DNA from: Tropicibacter sp. Alg240-R139
GTDB taxonomy: Bacteria > Pseudomonadota > Alphaproteobacteria > Rhodobacterales > Rhodobacteraceae
Direction: 5' to 3'
DNA: 64,000 nucleotides
Assembly (NCBI RefSeq): GCF_900537075.1
Contig: NZ_UNRA01000002.1
Location: 62,001-126,000 of the forward strand
The notes beneath the pieces are model-generated. The model was given only the letters and a program-made list of their open reading frames with translations. It searched no databases and was not told the DNA's origin. This document shows positions 26,178 through 34,384 of this stretch, one piece after another (position 1 is the first letter of the stretch; the number at the start of each line of letters is the position of its first letter). A program made the translations under genes and the position numbers.

Positions 26178-26903
26178 ATGAGTGCAAAGATCAGACTGTA
26201 TGTAGAGCACCCTTTGGGGGATGGGCAATCGGTTCCTTTGGATCGTGATCAGGCGCATTACCTCTTTGGCGTGATGCGCCTGGCGGCGGGCGGGCAGGTG
26301 CTGCTGTTCAACGGTCGCGATGGCGAATGGTTGGCCGATGTCGTGCAGGCCGGGAAACGCGCCGGGCTTCTAACGTGTGTCGAACAGACCAAGCCGTTGC
26401 AAATGCCGCCCGACCTGTGGTTGCTCTTTGCGCCGATCAAAAAGGCGCGCACCGACTTCATCGTTGAAAAGGCAGCAGAAATGGGCGCTGCGCGGATCGT
26501 GCCGGTTCAGACCGAATTCACCAATTCCGAGCGTATCCGACAGGACCGCTTGCAAGCCCATGCAGTCGAGGCCACTGAGCAATGCGGCGGTACTTACGTT
26601 CCCGAAGTGGCCGAGCTACAGAAACTTGACCGCTTGTTGGATCTCTGGCCCGAAGGCCGCCAGTTGATGTTCTGCGACGAGGCAGAGGTAAGCGCGGCAA
26701 AACGTCTGGCCGCCAACACGCCGGGTCAACCCTGGGCCATCCTGATCGGCCCCGAGGGCGGGTTCTCGGACCGAGAACGCGCGCGCCTTGCGTCGCTGTC
26801 CTTTACTCATGTCGTCAGCCTTGGCCCCCGCATCCTGCGCGCCGACACGGCGGCCGTGGCGGCGATGACTGTCTGGCAGCAGGCTTTGGGGGATTGGGAG
26901 TAA
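26178..26903 (+). CDS. rsmE: 16S rRNA (uracil1498-N3)-methyltransferase
   Basis: RsmE methylates U1498 in the decoding region of 16S rRNA. The 241-residue protein has the SPOUT-fold knot motifs ILIGPEGGFSDRE and VSLGPRILRADTAAVAAMT, and the N-terminal PUA-like domain with HYLFGVMRL. It is divergent from ubiA. In related genomes gshA follows shortly; here two small genes intervene. Confidence 0.93.
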   Translation: MSAKIRLYVEHPLGDGQSVPLDRDQAHYLFGVMRLAAGGQVLLFNGRDGEWLADVVQAGKRAGLLTCVEQTKPLQMPPDLWLLFAPIKKARTDFIVEKAAEMGAARIVPVQTEFTNSERIRQDRLQAHAVEATEQCGGTYVPEVAELQKLDRLLDLWPEGRQLMFCDEAEVSAAKRLAANTPGQPWAILIGPEGGFSDRERARLASLSFTHVVSLGPRILRADTAAVAAMTVWQQALGDWE

Positions 26904-26906
26904 GCG

Positions 26907-27365
26907 GTGAACGAGAGTTTTGAAATCAGGGGAGACGAACTGAATGACTTCTTGGCTTTCTTGACTGACCTTGAAGCGAGGCCACGCCCTGAGATTGAAA
27001 GAGTACTGGCGTTGCGAGAAAAGCCATCTCTCAGAGACTACCAAGATTTGGAAGATTGGCACAAAGCGTCGGAGCAGTTTGTGCTAACTCACTCAGGCGC
27101 CGCTTTCCGAAAGCTAACGGAGAAGTACGGCGACAACTTTGCTAAGAAATTCAAAAATAACTTAGCCCTCAATTGTGAATATGTGGCGTTGGCGATCGAA
27201 GATCAGGAACTATATGGAACTTGGCCTGCACCCGGGTTTGCCAAACGAATTGGGATAATTTTGCGACGAGCAAAAATGCATGATCTTAGCCGACAGTTCG
27301 AACTTGCGCACAATGACTTGGTTGTTGAGTGGCGCGCCGAACCTACCAAAGGAGGCATGCAATGA
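26907..27365 (+). CDS. Hypothetical protein of atypical composition
   Basis: A 152-residue protein that I do not recognise. It starts with GTG three bases after the rsmE stop and ends overlapping the next gene by four bases. It is charged and mainly helical, with no signal peptide or membrane segment; features include LEARPRPEIERVLALREK and a C-terminal RRAKMHDLSRQFELAHNDL. Its DNA is visibly richer in A and T and uses codons such as AGA, CTA and AAT more than the flanking rsmE and gshA. That suggests later insertion into the operon. Confidence 0.7.
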   Translation: MNESFEIRGDELNDFLAFLTDLEARPRPEIERVLALREKPSLRDYQDLEDWHKASEQFVLTHSGAAFRKLTEKYGDNFAKKFKNNLALNCEYVALAIEDQELYGTWPAPGFAKRIGIILRRAKMHDLSRQFELAHNDLVVEWRAEPTKGGMQ

Positions 27366-27889
27366 GTTTCATCCGTCCCGAAGCTAAAGCCGTCCTTTGG
27401 CGCTGGCGCGAAGTCATCGCGGCTGGCCTGTTGGCCTTTGTCGGATCAACCTGGGTTGTTGGTCCAGGCGGATTGCTGGGTGGATTGGGCTGGATCGCGA
27501 TGGCCGTCAGCCTTGGTCTTGCAGTCGTTGGCTTTCAGCGCGCGCGTTTTCGCACGGGTAGCGGTGGACCAGGGGTGGTCCTCGTAGACGAGGCACAGAT
27601 TACCTACTACGGGCCACTGACCGGTGGTGTCGTCGCCACAGACGCCATCGAACGGCTGGCGCTGGACCCAACCGCAAAGCCTGCGCATTGGGTTTTGGAG
27701 CAACCCGGTCAACCGCCGTTGCACGTGCCGGTCAATGCCGAAGGGGCCGAGGCGTTGTTTGATGTCTTTGCTACCCTTCCAGGCTTGCGGACCGAGCGCA
27801 TGCTGACAGAGTTGAGCGGCAAGGGCGTTCACCCGGTCGTGATCTGGGAACGTCGCTCGATGCGACCGCCCGAGCTCAGGCTGCATTGA
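27362..27889 (+). CDS. Conserved hypothetical two-helix membrane protein
   Basis: A 175-residue protein with two adjacent hydrophobic spans at about 16-62 (VIAAGLLAFVGSTWVVG and GWIAMAVSLGLAVVGF), followed by a cytoplasmic beta-rich domain (ITYYGPLTGGVVATDAIERL). The layout resembles small bacterial PH-like proteins, but I cannot confirm that. The ATG at 27362 overlaps the stop of the gene before by four bases. It lies immediately ahead of gshA with a 67-base gap. Confidence 0.75.
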   Translation: MSFIRPEAKAVLWRWREVIAAGLLAFVGSTWVVGPGGLLGGLGWIAMAVSLGLAVVGFQRARFRTGSGGPGVVLVDEAQITYYGPLTGGVVATDAIERLALDPTAKPAHWVLEQPGQPPLHVPVNAEGAEALFDVFATLPGLRTERMLTELSGKGVHPVVIWERRSMRPPELRLH

Positions 27890-27956
27890 CAGTCCGGCAA
27901 TTTCGTCTCACTGCTGACGAACAGACATAGCTAATCTAGGATCGGGAGCGCGTCTC

Positions 27957-29327
27957 ATGTCCATTCCTCAGTCCGGCGGTGGGCCGATCGAACGCCATGA
28001 ACAACTGGCCGAATATCTGGCCGATGGGTGTAAACCCAAGGATCAATGGCGGATCGGGACCGAGCATGAAAAGTTCGGTTATTGCAAGGATACGCTGAAA
28101 CCTCTGCCGTATGAGGGCAAGCGTTCGATTCTCGCCGTGCTCGAAGGTTTGCGCGATGGCCACGGCTGGGCGCCTTTGGAAGAGGGCGGCAAGCTGATCG
28201 GTTTGGAAAAAGACGGCGCCAATGTGTCGCTGGAACCGGGCGGGCAACTGGAGCTGTCGGGCGCTCCGCTCGAGTCGATCCACGAAACCTGTGACGAGGT
28301 GAATCAACACCTGCGCGACGTCAAGGACATAGCCGACAAGATCGGTGTTGGTTTTATCGGTCTGGGCTCGGCCCCGATCTGGAGCCACGAAGACATGCCG
28401 TTGATGCCCAAGGGTCGGTACAAGCTGATGGACGGCTACATGCAAAAGGTCGGCACGATGGGGCGGGTGATGATGCGCCGCACCTGCACCGTGCAGGTGA
28501 ACCTGGACTTCGCGACCGAGGCCGACATGGTGCAGAAACTGCGTGTGGCTTTGGCATTGCAGCCGGTGGCCAACGCCTTGTTTGCGAACTCACCCTTTCT
28601 TGACGGCAAGCCCAACGGCGTGAAATCGACCCGTGGTCTGGTCTGGCGTCACCTTGATGATGCGCGCACCGGGATGCTTCCGTTTGTGTTTCACGAGGGG
28701 TTCGGCTTTGAAGCCTGGGTGCAATACGCCCTCGATGTGCCGATGTACTTCGTTTACCGCGATGGTAAATACATTGACGCGTTGGGCATGTCGTTCCGCG
28801 ACTTCCTTGAGGGTAAGTTGCCCGCGTTGCCGGGGGAAACTCCGACGCTCAGCGATTGGGCTGACCACCTGACCACCGCCTTCCCTGAGGCGCGGATCAA
28901 GAAGTTCATGGAAATGCGCGGCGCAGATGGCGGCCCCTGGCGTCGCCTGTGCGCGCTGCCTGCATTCTGGGTTGGGTTGATGTATGATCAATCTTCGCTT
29001 GATGCGGCGTGGGATCTGGTCAAAGGGTGGGATGCCGAAACGCGCGAAGCCTTGCGGGTTGCCGCGTCCGAACAGGCGCTGCAGGCGCAGGTCGGTGACA
29101 TCAACATGCACGAACTTGCCCGCGAGATTGTCGCGATTTCCGAGGCTGGCCTGAAAGCACGCGCCAAACCTGGCGCCGGCGGCATGGTCCCGGACGAGAC
29201 CCATTTCCTGAACGCGCTCAAGGACAGTATCGAGACCGGCAAGACCCCGGCTGACGAGCTACTTGATCGCTACAATGGCGACTGGAACGGTGATCTGACC
29301 AAGATCTACGACGAGTTTGCCTATTGA
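27957..29327 (+). CDS. gshA: Glutamate--cysteine ligase, plant/alphaproteobacterial type
   Basis: GshA catalyses the first step of glutathione synthesis. The 456-residue protein belongs to the class found in plants and alphaproteobacteria. Key stretches are IGTEHEKFGY, LEPGGQLELSGAP, the substrate pocket MMRRTCTVQVNLDF and NGVKSTRGLVWRHLDD. The end DRYNGDWNGDLTKIYDEFAY is diagnostic. gshB is not in the window. It has its own promoter-sized gap upstream. Confidence 0.95.
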   Translation: MSIPQSGGGPIERHEQLAEYLADGCKPKDQWRIGTEHEKFGYCKDTLKPLPYEGKRSILAVLEGLRDGHGWAPLEEGGKLIGLEKDGANVSLEPGGQLELSGAPLESIHETCDEVNQHLRDVKDIADKIGVGFIGLGSAPIWSHEDMPLMPKGRYKLMDGYMQKVGTMGRVMMRRTCTVQVNLDFATEADMVQKLRVALALQPVANALFANSPFLDGKPNGVKSTRGLVWRHLDDARTGMLPFVFHEGFGFEAWVQYALDVPMYFVYRDGKYIDALGMSFRDFLEGKLPALPGETPTLSDWADHLTTAFPEARIKKFMEMRGADGGPWRRLCALPAFWVGLMYDQSSLDAAWDLVKGWDAETREALRVAASEQALQAQVGDINMHELAREIVAISEAGLKARAKPGAGGMVPDETHFLNALKDSIETGKTPADELLDRYNGDWNGDLTKIYDEFAY

Positions 29328-29345
29328 ACCAAAGTATCGCTTCGG

Positions 29346-29594
29346 TTGAGAGCGAAAGCGCTTAGCGGACTGCGGTGCAAAAGCCCGTGGCCCACGCTGC
29401 AACGTCTCACTCGGCGGCTGACGGAAACCGGCGGGCAGCGGAGCGACGAAGAATTGGCACAGGCCCGGGCCGATGGTTTCGACACTGCGCTATTGGTGGC
29501 AATCGTTGCCGAAATTGCGCAGTGTCACTTTACCAATAGTTTCAATCGCCTGGCACAGACCGATCTAGGCTCTCATGTTCCCGCTTGGCCGTGA
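29346..29594 (+). pseudogene. C-terminal remnant of a carboxymuconolactone decarboxylase/AhpD-like gene
   Basis: The frame encodes a C-terminal fragment of an AhpD-like helical protein: LTRRLTETGGQRSDEELAQA, GFDTALLVAIVAEIA and TNSFNRLAQTDL resemble the family's last three helices. The N-terminal part with the CxxC active site is absent, and upstream bases are the end of gshA. Its end overlaps the 3' end of the convergent desaturase gene. I read it as a decayed remnant rather than a working gene. Confidence 0.45.
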
Positions 29595-30408
29595 CGCTTG
29601 CATCCAGCCACGGGACAACTGGTTGACGGGTGTCGGCATAACCTGGCACTTGCGAATCCAATCGCTTGGCCAGTTCTGGCAAGCGACTGACTGGCACCTT
29701 GGGAAACAGGTGATGTTCACGGTGGTAGAACATCAGATAGGCAACCCGCGCCAACAGGCCGCGCTGGCTGCGTCCCGCCAATCCGCTGCGTGCGGTGCCT
29801 TGATGCGTGATCCAGACCGCGAAGAAGGCGGCCATGCATTGCGCAACGGCCATCGCGGCCAGGTGCAACAGCAGAAAAGTCAGGCCAGAGGTAAGAACTG
29901 CCAAGACAACAAGCGCCACGACCGACCCGTCGATGATCAGCCGTCGGCGCCACTTGGGTCCCCCATTGGTCCAGGCCGCCCGAGCCAAGTCGACAGGAAA
30001 GCGCGGACCATAAAACAGAACTTCGAGCGCGCGCATTTCGCCGCATTTCCCCTCGTGATCCTTGGGGCCCATGGCATGGCGATGGTGCTGCATGTGGCTC
30101 CATGCGACCGAGCAGTTGCAGCCGCACATGGCCCCACTCAGAATATGCAGAATTAGAATATCCCATCGCCGCGACAGGCCCAGATTACCATGGATCGCCT
30201 CGTGGTTCAGACGTAAGGCGCAGAGAAAATACATAAAGCTGCCAATTGCGCCCAGTGGCCAAAAGGCCGAGGCATAGAGCCACCACGACAGCGCCAGCCA
30301 GGGCAAAGGTAAGGTGAGTTCAATCAAGGTCTGACCACTGCTGGCCGGGTTCAGGTCGCTCCAGTTCACGCCTTTGGGTGGGGTCTCTTTGATACGGGCA
30401 TCAGACAT
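29542..30408 (-). CDS. Membrane fatty acid desaturase family protein
   Basis: A 288-residue di-iron membrane protein with boxes HEAIH (69-73), HMQHH followed by R and H (105-109) and HREHHLF near 240. The pattern places it with fatty acid desaturases and carotenoid ketolases/hydroxylases; the substrate is not determined. Start ATG at 30408 overlaps the end of the membrane-protein gene at 30401 by eight bases, so both are translated together. They follow the GbsR-type regulator gene in one direction, with a shared motif upstream, which suggests control of lipid or pigment modification by that regulator. Confidence 0.8.
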   Translation of the reverse strand: MSDARIKETPPKGVNWSDLNPASSGQTLIELTLPLPWLALSWWLYASAFWPLGAIGSFMYFLCALRLNHEAIHGNLGLSRRWDILILHILSGAMCGCNCSVAWSHMQHHRHAMGPKDHEGKCGEMRALEVLFYGPRFPVDLARAAWTNGGPKWRRRLIIDGSVVALVVLAVLTSGLTFLLLHLAAMAVAQCMAAFFAVWITHQGTARSGLAGRSQRGLLARVAYLMFYHREHHLFPKVPVSRLPELAKRLDSQVPGYADTRQPVVPWLDASVTAKREHESLDRSVPGD

Positions 30409-30871
30409 AGCGTTCGCTCCTTTGCTTTTGACGGTGAAGGATGAGCAAAGCAGCGACGCAGCCCCAAAGCGGGGCAAAAATGCCGCCCACGCCCAAAAAG
30501 ATAATCAAAAAGGCGCTGACGCCGTCGAGGCCCGACGCGTTGAATACGACGAACGGCATGCCGACTAAGAGCGAGTTCGCACTAAGCGCCAACAGGGCAA
30601 TCATGGCCGGATTGGGAGAGTGGTGGGCGAGGTAAAGACGCAACACCCACCCACCGACCATGTTGAATTGGATGAATCCGAAAGGAATTGCGAAGAAGGC
30701 CAAGAAAGAGGCTGACCCAAAGAACTCGATGGTGCTTACCAAGAATACCGGGGCGGCGTGGATCCATTCGATGACTACGGCAAGCAAAAGGTTGAAACAC
30801 AAAAGAGCCAATAGCACGGACAGTGAGACGAAAGGGGCAGCGACCAGGCCGAGCCCAATGTCTGAATTCAA
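30401..30871 (-). CDS. Hypothetical multi-helix membrane protein
   Basis: A 156-residue protein with four hydrophobic spans (about 8-40, 45-70, 85-105 and 118-145; for example SVLLALLCFNLLLAVVIEW and VSAFLIIFLGVGGIFAP). I recognise no named family. It sits between the regulator gene (57 bases upstream) and the desaturase gene, which it overlaps by eight bases. A copy of the 16-bp motif at 30884 lies just in front of its start. Confidence 0.7.
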   Translation of the reverse strand: MNSDIGLGLVAAPFVSLSVLLALLCFNLLLAVVIEWIHAAPVFLVSTIEFFGSASFLAFFAIPFGFIQFNMVGGWVLRLYLAHHSPNPAMIALLALSANSLLVGMPFVVFNASGLDGVSAFLIIFLGVGGIFAPLWGCVAALLILHRQKQRSERYV

Positions 30872-30883
30872 TTCAGTTTTGTT

Positions 30884-30899
30884 AGTTATTTCTGTTATT
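30884..30899 (+). promoter_or_regulatory. Candidate operator, 16-bp motif (inner copy)
   Basis: AGTTATTTCTGTTATT occurs here, 13 bases before the start of the membrane-protein gene, and again in inverse orientation at 31481 in front of the regulator gene. The exact match over 16 bases in an otherwise GC-rich region makes a shared operator likely. A binding factor is inferred, most simply the regulator encoded between the two copies. Confidence 0.55.
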
Positions 30900-30927
30900 T
30901 GTGAGATCTCTAGGCAAATTTTTTTGA

Positions 30928-31455
30928 CTACGACCCCTTTGGCAAGAATCGCGTGAGTTTTGAGCCGAGTTTCAAAACGGCCAGATGCACGCTGCGAGGC
31001 AGGCGGGAAAAATCAGTATACCAATCGTCGAACATCTGCATCACGCGCAAGGTTTCTGCCATGCGGGTTTTGACGACGTCGGGCGTACCATCGACGGCGG
31101 CCTCTTTTTCCACGTCTTTCAGGGCCGCCAGAGTCGGGGCGAACTCTCGCTCGCGGCGGCCTTGGATCACGGTATCGACCAGATCGAACATGTCCCGGAC
31201 AGAGGTGAAGTGATCGCGCCGGTCGCCCAGCTGGCGGCTGGATTTCACCAGTTTCCAACCTTGCAGTTCTTTCAACCCGTTCGACACATTCGATCGCGCC
31301 AGATCGAGCGTTTCGCAAATCTCTTCGGCGGTCATTGGTTCGGGTGCAATGTGCAGCAAAGCATGGATTTGCGCGACCGAGCGATTGACGCCCCATCTTG
31401 ATCCCATCTCACCCCAGTGAAGGACAAAGTTCTGCATGGCCGGGGTCAGGTTCAT
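30928..31455 (-). CDS. GbsR/MarR-type transcriptional regulator
   Basis: A 175-residue winged-helix DNA-binding protein. The N-terminus (NFVLHWGEMGSRWGVNRSVA) is typical of the GbsR branch of the MarR superfamily, and the recognition region is EICETLDLARSNVSNGLKEL (about 41-60). I choose the ATG at 31455; the longer frame to 31530 would cover the motif at 31481. GbsR controls osmoprotectant genes in Bacillus, but in alphaproteobacteria relatives control other genes, so the signal is unknown. The two 16-bp motifs suggest autoregulation and control of the two genes after it. Confidence 0.85.
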   Translation of the reverse strand: MNLTPAMQNFVLHWGEMGSRWGVNRSVAQIHALLHIAPEPMTAEEICETLDLARSNVSNGLKELQGWKLVKSSRQLGDRRDHFTSVRDMFDLVDTVIQGRREREFAPTLAALKDVEKEAAVDGTPDVVKTRMAETLRVMQMFDDWYTDFSRLPRSVHLAVLKLGSKLTRFLPKGS

Positions 31456-31480
31456 CGCGCGACTCGCTTGCAATTTCAGT

Positions 31481-31496
31481 AATAACAGAAATAACT
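31481..31496 (-). promoter_or_regulatory. Candidate operator, 16-bp motif (outer copy)
   Basis: Read on minus, AGTTATTTCTGTTATT lies 26 bases upstream of the regulator start. It is embedded in CAGTTATTTCTGTTATTACTG, whose outer ends CAGT/ACTG are symmetric. It is identical to the copy at 30884 but runs in the opposite sense. Confidence 0.55.
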
Positions 31497-31514
31497 GACA
31501 TGTGTGGCGCGGGC

Positions 31515-31549
31515 AAGAAAAAACCGGCAACGCGCTGCGCTGCCGGTTT
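31515..31549 (-). terminator. Rho-independent terminator of the YHS-domain gene
   Basis: On the minus strand AAACCGGCA pairs with TGCCGGTTT around a GC-rich loop, then runs into TTTTCTT. It lies 15 bases after the stop at 31564 and upstream of the regulator promoter. Confidence 0.85.
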
Positions 31550-31563
31550 CGTGGTAGATCAGA

Positions 31564-32040
31564 TTACTGAGTTTGCAGTTCTTCGGGGGTCTTGTCTTCT
31601 ATGTCGGTCCATTTGGTGTCGGCCGATACGATGAAACCCGGAACGTCTTCCTGCCAACGTTCCTGAATCTGTGCGGACAGGTTCAGGTACAGCGTGTCGT
31701 CAACGATTTTCCAATAGTTCGGGTCGCCGTCGAACTTGAAGCCCATCGCGGTGCCAAAGGCGCAGAATCCACCATAGGCCGGGGCATAGGCTTCGGGGTT
31801 CGCTTCAAACGCAAATTTGTTTTCCTCAGACGAGAACCAATAGGTGGCATCGTTGTAGACCGAGGTGAGGCGATAATCGCCCTTGGTCGGCTCGCCTACG
31901 GTGAAATAGGCCACCGGGTCAAACCCTTGCAGGGCCAGGCCGGTGTTGCTTGCATTAACGTCAACACCAGCTGCCAAAGTTGCGCCGGCCAGAGTTACCG
32001 ACAGGGCGATGCCGCTGATCAGGGATTTTACTTTGTTCAT
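31564..32040 (-). CDS. Exported YHS-domain protein
   Basis: A 158-residue periplasmic protein. A signal peptide covers residues 1-24 (KVKSLISGIALSVTLAGATLA). The YHS-like core follows: LQGFDPVAYFTVGEPTKGD, TYWFSSEENKFAFEANPEAY and YGGFCAFGTAMG. YHS domains are often linked to metal (copper or heavy-metal) handling, but the usual pair of cysteines is reduced to one here. It forms a single-gene unit with a strong terminator. The 190-base region upstream is presumably its promoter and shows nothing else. Confidence 0.85.
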   Translation of the reverse strand: MNKVKSLISGIALSVTLAGATLAAGVDVNASNTGLALQGFDPVAYFTVGEPTKGDYRLTSVYNDATYWFSSEENKFAFEANPEAYAPAYGGFCAFGTAMGFKFDGDPNYWKIVDDTLYLNLSAQIQERWQEDVPGFIVSADTKWTDIEDKTPEELQTQ

Positions 32041-32232
32041 GTTGCTTTCCTCACTGGTTCAGACCCTTCTGCCAAATGCGGTCAAGGTGCTGAAATTTCG
32101 ATGTTGGATGACGTGTAATTCCGTCACGACACCGACATGGGACAGGCGCCAATCACGTTCAAAGCAACTCAATTTGATTGTGCGGAGGCGAAAACTGACT
32201 GTGCAAAAATGTGGGTTTACAGATCGGTAAAG

Positions 32233-32499
32233 TCACTTTTCCGCACTGAGATCAACCAGAAAAGCGATGACTTTTTGTTCGGGCATTTCGCAGGGCTTCA
32301 ACAGTGGACCCCGCCGCAGATCATAGACATTCAGGCTGATGTAATCTGTGCCGCCCAGTTCGGTCGCGACCAGTTTGGTAGATCGCCCGCCTGCGAAACA
32401 GGTTTTGGATACCATGTAGCCACGCCCGTCCGAGATACCCCTTGTTGTGCCCTCGGGCCAATCCGCTAGACGGCGCAACGCTTCGGCCAGGGCGCTCAG
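32233..32499 (-). CDS. Conserved small hypothetical protein, possible CTG start
   Basis: A coding frame of 88 residues (SALAEALRRLADWPEGTTRG, MVSKTCFAGGRSTKLVATEL and DYISLNVYDLRRG) with a well-behaved codon pattern. No ATG or GTG lies near the expected start. A CTG at 32499 overlaps the plsY stop as CTGA, in the same way that the rest of this operon uses ATGA overlaps, so I place the start there. The frame upstream of this only overlaps plsY. Function unknown; the two cysteines could be redox active. Confidence 0.6.
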   Translation of the reverse strand: MSALAEALRRLADWPEGTTRGISDGRGYMVSKTCFAGGRSTKLVATELGGTDYISLNVYDLRRGPLLKPCEMPEQKVIAFLVDLSAEK

Positions 32500-33104
32500 G
32501 TCTTTTGTCCGATCCGGGGTTCTGTCCCTGCCTTGATCCGCGCGATGTTGGCGCGGTGACGCCAATAGACCAGCAGTGTCAGCAGCACGCCCAGCAACAG
32601 CGCAGTGCCGTGTCCGAACAAGATGGCCCAGACCGTCGAGCTGGCTGCGGCAACAAGGGCTGCAAGGGACGAAATACGGGTGATGGCGGCAGCCGCCAAC
32701 CACGTCAGGCAGCAGGCGATGCCGACTGGCCAGGCCAAGGCTAGCCAGAGACCTAGAAAGGTTGCGACCCCCTTGCCACCCTTGAACGCAAGCCAGATGG
32801 GGTAGCAGTGACCGACAAATACGGCAAGGGCGGCCACTTGCACTGCGTCTTCACCAGCCATCGCGCGGGCAAGCAAAACGGCAACCACGCCTTTACCGCC
32901 ATCAAACAGCAATGTCAGGGCGGCGGCGGTCTTGTTGCCGGTGCGCAAAACGTTTGTGGCCCCGATGTTGCCCGAACCGATGTCACGCAGGTTTCCCAGA
33001 CCCATCACACGCGCCCAGATCATGCCAAAGGGGATGGACCCCAGGCCGTAACCGATTGCGGCCCACAGGAGTAGGCCCGCCAAGGGGGTATCAATAGGGG
33101 GCAT
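32496..33104 (-). CDS. plsY: Glycerol-3-phosphate acyltransferase PlsY
   Basis: PlsY is an integral membrane enzyme that uses acyl-phosphate to acylate glycerol 3-phosphate, the first step of phospholipid synthesis. The 202-residue protein has the three PlsY motifs: GSIPFGMIWAR, RDIGSGNIGATNVLRTG and GHCYPIWLAFKGGKGVAT. It shares one base with the dihydroorotase homologue upstream and continues the operon. Confidence 0.95.
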   Translation of the reverse strand: MPPIDTPLAGLLLWAAIGYGLGSIPFGMIWARVMGLGNLRDIGSGNIGATNVLRTGNKTAAALTLLFDGGKGVVAVLLARAMAGEDAVQVAALAVFVGHCYPIWLAFKGGKGVATFLGLWLALAWPVGIACCLTWLAAAAITRISSLAALVAAASSTVWAILFGHGTALLLGVLLTLLVYWRHRANIARIKAGTEPRIGQKT

Positions 33105-34384
33105 CAGTTCCTCCGAAAGACTTCGTGACCACCAACAAAGGTTGCCAGCACCCTACCTTGCATCCGCTGGCCGTCAAACGGCGTGTTCTGCGATTTCGAC
33201 AACAGCGTCGTGCGGTCCAGCACAAAGGGCACATCGGGGTCGAACAGTACCAGATCGGCAGGCGCGCCGACGCTCAATCGACCTGCGTCCAATCCCAGCC
33301 GTTTGGCCGGGTTCAGGGACATCGCCCGGAACAATGTCGGCAGGTCCAGATATTCGGCGTGCACCAGTCGCAGCGCGGCCGGCAGGAAGGTTTCCAAAGC
33401 AACGGCACCGGCTGCGGCTTCTTCAAACGGCAGGCGTTTGCTTTCTTCGTCCTGTGGCGTGTGCATCGAACTGATGGTGTCGATTAGGCCCGTGCGCACA
33501 GCCTCGACCACCGCCAAACGGTCATCCTCGGAGCGCAGCGGCGGCTTGACCTTGAAGAAGGTGCGATAGTCGGCGACGTCCAGCTCGTTCAGTGTCAAGT
33601 GGTGGACCGACGTTCCGGCGGTGATGTCCAACCCATTGAGCTTGGCGCGTTCCAGCGCGGGCAGGGCACGGGCAGTGGTGATCTGGTCGGCGTGATACTT
33701 GGCGCCGGTCATTTCCAGCAAAGCGATGTCGCGGTCCAGTCCCATCCGTTCAGCCATGGGCGAGACCGAGGGTAGACCATAAAGTGCGGAAAACTTGCCA
33801 CTGGTGGCAGCAGCGCCCTTGCTCAGGATCGGTTCTTGCGGATGCGCCATGACCAAGGCACCACACGAGCGGGCATAAGTCAGCGCGCGGGTAAAGACCT
33901 TGGTGTCGCTGATCACGTGATCGCAATCGGTAAAGGCCACGGCACCTGCATCCTGCAGGAACCCGATCTCGGTCATCTCGCGCCCTTCGCGACCCTTGGT
34001 CAGAGCAGCCATGGGCAGCACGTTCACCGGCGTGTCCGCCTGGGCGCGGCGGGTCACAAACTCCAACGTCTCGGGGGTGTCAATAGCGGGCGTCGTGTCG
34101 GGGCGCGTGACCATGGTTGTTACGCCGCCCGCTGCGGCTGCACGGCCTGCGGATTTATAGCTTTCTTTGTGCCGCTCGCCCGGCTCGCAAACCTTGACGC
34201 CAATGTCGATAATACCGGGGGCCAGACACTTGCCGCCACAATCCACGGTTTCGGTATCCGATTGCTGCGCTGCCCCTTCACCTGTTGCCATGATCCGCCC
34301 GTCGGTTACATGTAGCCAGCCAATCGTGTCGCTGCCGCCTTCGGGATCAATCAGACGTGCGTTGGTAAAGAGTGTGTCGCTCAT
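33104..34384 (-). CDS. Dihydroorotase homologue lacking the HxH metal site (PyrC'-like)
   Basis: A 426-residue amidohydrolase-fold protein in a pyrB operon. True class I dihydroorotases have DxHxH after the PGxID motif; here it reads IDIGVKVCEPG, so both metal-binding histidines are replaced (G62, K64). The later sites are also altered: AHPQEP, SVHHLTLNELD and SSMHTPQDEESK. In Pseudomonas and other bacteria such inactive homologues (PyrC') are structural partners of aspartate transcarbamoylase, which fits the operon with pyrB. An active dihydroorotase must then be encoded elsewhere. It overlaps the preceding gene by four bases. Confidence 0.8.
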   Translation of the reverse strand: MSDTLFTNARLIDPEGGSDTIGWLHVTDGRIMATGEGAAQQSDTETVDCGGKCLAPGIIDIGVKVCEPGERHKESYKSAGRAAAAGGVTTMVTRPDTTPAIDTPETLEFVTRRAQADTPVNVLPMAALTKGREGREMTEIGFLQDAGAVAFTDCDHVISDTKVFTRALTYARSCGALVMAHPQEPILSKGAAATSGKFSALYGLPSVSPMAERMGLDRDIALLEMTGAKYHADQITTARALPALERAKLNGLDITAGTSVHHLTLNELDVADYRTFFKVKPPLRSEDDRLAVVEAVRTGLIDTISSMHTPQDEESKRLPFEEAAAGAVALETFLPAALRLVHAEYLDLPTLFRAMSLNPAKRLGLDAGRLSVGAPADLVLFDPDVPFVLDRTTLLSKSQNTPFDGQRMQGRVLATFVGGHEVFRRN

